Source of the DNA: Hydrogenophaga sp.
GTDB lineage: Bacteria > Pseudomonadota > Gammaproteobacteria > Burkholderiales > Burkholderiaceae_C
Length of the DNA: 64,000 nt
Assembly: GCA_030682835.1 (NCBI GenBank)
Contig: JAUXNG010000012.1
Span: forward strand, 44,184 to 108,183
Direction of reading: 5' to 3'
Shown here: piece by piece, positions 61,771-64,000 of the stretch
Layout of the letters: every line of letters begins with the position of its first letter
Position numbering within the stretch: position 1 is the stretch's first letter
The notes under the pieces: model-generated
The model's input: the letters and a program-made list of their open reading frames with translations, nothing else
The model's database searches: none
Told to the model about the DNA's origin: nothing
Translations under genes and position numbers: made by a program

Positions 61771-62210
61771 GCACTCACCTCTTCTTCAAAAACCTGACCG
61801 GGAATCTGTGCGCTCTTGCCGCGGAACATGGCCACGACCTCGCCGCGCTGGTTGCTGACCTTCATGTCGTAGATGCCGTGGCGCCCCTGAAGGGTCTGCT
61901 CGACGCCTTCGCAGGTGAGCACATCGCCCGCGTGCGCGGGTTTGAGAAATTCGATGCTGCAGCCCGCGGCCACGGCATTTTTGTTGTAGCTGTTGCAGGC
62001 GAACGCAAAGGTGGAGTCGGCCAGCGTGAAGATAAAGCCACCGTGGCAAATCTGGTGGCCATTGAGGTGCAGCGGCTGCACGGCCATGCGCAGCACGGCA
62101 CGTCCCGGCTCGACCGACAGCAGCTCGATGCCCATGGTGTCTTTGGTGGCGGTGTCGACCGCGTACATGGTGGTGCCCACGCAGGCCGCTCGTTCGTCTG
62201 GCGTCATCAT
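61767..62210 (-). CDS. paaI: Hydroxyphenylacetyl-CoA thioesterase PaaI
   Basis: MAVQPLHLNGHQICHGGFIFTLADSTFAFACNSYNKNAVAAGCSIEFLKPAHAGD. Confidence 0.95.
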   Translation of the reverse strand: MMTPDERAACVGTTMYAVDTATKDTMGIELLSVEPGRAVLRMAVQPLHLNGHQICHGGFIFTLADSTFAFACNSYNKNAVAAGCSIEFLKPAHAGDVLTCEGVEQTLQGRHGIYDMKVSNQRGEVVAMFRGKSAQIPGQVFEEEVSA

Positions 62211-63019
62211 TCCCCCTTGAACTGCGGTGCGCGCTTCTGGCGGAAGGCCGTCACGCCTTCGATGTAGTCGTGCGTGGCGCCCAGCGCCGACTGCGTGTCG
62301 CGCTCGGCGTCCAGCTGCTGGTTGAGCGTGCGGGTGCTGGCGTCGCGAAGCAGGGCGCGGGTGGCCACCAGCGCCCTGGTGGGCATCACGGCCAGCTTCT
62401 CTGCCATGGCCAGGGCAGCGGCCAGCGGGTCGTCCTGCACGTCCCAGATCATCCCCCACTCCTTGGCATGGGCGGCGGGCAGCTTGTCGCCCGTCAGGGC
62501 CAGCGCCATGGCGCGGGCCAGACCCAGCCGCTCCACCAGGAACCAGCTGCCGCCGGCGTCGGGGATCAGGCCGATTTTGCTGAAAGCCTGGATGAAGCTG
62601 GCGCCGGGCGCGGCGATGGCGATGTCGCAGGTCATGGCCAGCGAGGCCCCCGCACCGGCGGCCACACCGTTCACGGCGGCGATCACCGGCACGCGCAGCG
62701 ACTGGATGCGCCGCGCCGTGGGGTTGAAGGCCTGGTCGATCACCGGGCCCGGGTCGGCACGGCGGATCAGGTCCGGGCCGGGTTCAAAGTCGAACTCGGC
62801 CAGGTCGGCACCGGCGCAGAAACCGCGGCCCGCGCCGGTGAGGACCAGCGCGCGGATGACCGGGTTGGCCTCGGCCCGGTCCAGCGCGTCCCACAGGTCG
62901 CGGTGCATCTGGCGCGTGAAACTGTTGAGCGCCTCGGGGCGATTCAGGGTGACGAGGGCAACGGCGCCGCGCTCTTCATAGAGCACGCTGGCGCCCGTGG
63001 CAGGGGTATGCATGGACAT
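62207..63019 (-). CDS. paaG: 2-(1,2-epoxy-1,2-dihydrophenyl)acetyl-CoA isomerase PaaG
   Basis: Enoyl-CoA hydratase fold; coupled to paaI by 4-bp overlap. Confidence 0.9.
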   Translation of the reverse strand: MSMHTPATGASVLYEERGAVALVTLNRPEALNSFTRQMHRDLWDALDRAEANPVIRALVLTGAGRGFCAGADLAEFDFEPGPDLIRRADPGPVIDQAFNPTARRIQSLRVPVIAAVNGVAAGAGASLAMTCDIAIAAPGASFIQAFSKIGLIPDAGGSWFLVERLGLARAMALALTGDKLPAAHAKEWGMIWDVQDDPLAAALAMAEKLAVMPTRALVATRALLRDASTRTLNQQLDAERDTQSALGATHDYIEGVTAFRQKRAPQFKGE

Positions 63020-63081
63020 GTGTCTCCTCGGGCCGTCGTGTTGCGGCGCCTGTGTTGGGGTGGGTTGCTCGACAATTTACC

Positions 63082-63107
63082 ATTAACCGACCGCTCAGTC
63101 GGTTAAT
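63082..63107. promoter_or_regulatory. Inverted repeat, putative PaaR/TetR-type operator
   Basis: ATTAACCGAC-CGCTCA-GTCGGTTAAT, perfect 10-bp arms in divergent paa intergenic region. Confidence 0.75.
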
Positions 63108-63155
63108 GTTTTCCCTTGGTTCGCACAGGCATACCGGCGCGCCAGGTGCGGCTAT

Positions 63156-63175
63156 AGTTGACGTGCACGTCAACT
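63156..63175. promoter_or_regulatory. 20-bp perfect palindrome, second operator
   Basis: AGTTGACGTGCACGTCAACT, 23 bp before enoyl-CoA hydratase ATG. Confidence 0.7.
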
Positions 63176-63198
63176 CCAGACCCAACCGAAGGACACCC

Positions 63199-63987
63199 AT
63201 GAGCGAGACCTCCACCCCCGAACTGATCCAGGTGAGCACGCAAGGCCGCGTCGGCATCGTCACGCTGAACCGCCCCAAGCAGCTCAACGCGCTGAACGAC
63301 CAGCTCATGAACGAGCTCGGCGCTGCCCTGAAGGCCTTCGATGCCGACGAAGGCATCGGCTGCATGGTCATCACCGGGAGCGAGAAGGCCTTTGCCGCCG
63401 GTGCCGACATCGGCGCCATGGCCACCTACAGCTTTGCCGATGTGTACAAGGGCGACTACATCACGCGCAACTGGGAAACCATCCGCGGCATCCGCAAGCC
63501 CGTGATCGCGGCCGTGAGCGGCTTCGCCCTGGGTGGCGGCTGTGAACTGGCCATGATGTGCGACTTCATCATCGCCGCCGACAACGCAAAGTTCGGCCAG
63601 CCCGAGATCAAGCTGGGCATCATTCCTGGCGCCGGCGGCACGCAGCGCCTGCCGCGCGCGGTCGGCAAATCCAAGGCCATGGACATGGTGCTCACCGCCC
63701 GCATGATGGACGCCACCGAGGCCGAACGTGCGGGCCTGGTGAGCCGCGTGGTGCCGCTGGAGAAGTTGATGGACGAAGCCCTGGGCGCTGCGCTCATCAT
63801 TTGCGGTTTCTCGCTGCCCAGCGTGATGGCGGCCAAGGAGTCGGTCAACCGCGCGTTCGAGGGCTCGTTGTCCGATGGCGTGATGTTCGAGCGCCGCATC
63901 TTCCACGCGCTGTTCGCCACCGCGGACCAGAAGGAAGGCATGGACGCGTTTGTGAACAAGCGCAAGGCCGAGTTCAAGCACCAGTAA
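63199..63987 (+). CDS. Enoyl-CoA hydratase (PaaF-like)
   Basis: [77 protein letters not shown]. Confidence 0.95.
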   Translation: MSETSTPELIQVSTQGRVGIVTLNRPKQLNALNDQLMNELGAALKAFDADEGIGCMVITGSEKAFAAGADIGAMATYSFADVYKGDYITRNWETIRGIRKPVIAAVSGFALGGGCELAMMCDFIIAADNAKFGQPEIKLGIIPGAGGTQRLPRAVGKSKAMDMVLTARMMDATEAERAGLVSRVVPLEKLMDEALGAALIICGFSLPSVMAAKESVNRAFEGSLSDGVMFERRIFHALFATADQKEGMDAFVNKRKAEFKHQ

Positions 63988-64000
63988 TGGCGCAGCGCGG

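Overview
GC-rich chromosomal window, probably Burkholderiales/Comamonadaceae (inferred from gene content and REP-like repeats; not verified). Left to right: (1) tail of a flagellar export operon, fliM(partial)-fliN-fliO-fliP-fliQ-fliR, with three related palindromic REP-like elements between its genes; (2) convergent NarL-type response regulator and hybrid kinase; (3) chemotaxis operon behind a sigma28-like promoter: short CheZ-like protein-cheY-cheA-cheR-cheD-cheB; (4) molybdopterin-binding-fold periplasmic protein coupled to a hybrid histidine kinase; (5) aromatic monooxygenase/DUF2783/VOC operon; (6) translationally coupled periplasmic solute-binding protein-PAS kinase-response regulator triad plus a universal stress protein; (7) cytochrome c oxidase cluster with a subunit I/III fusion and CtaG; (8) stand-alone aceE-like E1 with a divergent Lrp regulator; (9) acyl-CoA ligase/ThDP enzyme/GntR locus with a 22-bp perfect palindrome; (10) selenocysteine locus (selB, selA, selC tRNA) and a Sec-containing formate dehydrogenase operon, whose alpha subunit is split in the ORF track by an in-frame UGA followed by a SECIS-like hairpin; (11) tandem paralogous membrane proteins, MOSC, UbiH-like, DsbC, M61 peptidase; (12) phenylacetate degradation genes (paaG-paaI-paaK, divergent enoyl-CoA hydratase) with two different perfect palindromes in the shared intergenic region. 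I saw no CRISPR array, transposase, phage gene or rRNA. The strongest leads are the mini CheZ-like protein, the solute-binding protein/kinase triad, the selA-selC 4-nt linkage with the Sec-FDH, and the palindromic operators. All assignments come from reading the sequence; no database search was run.
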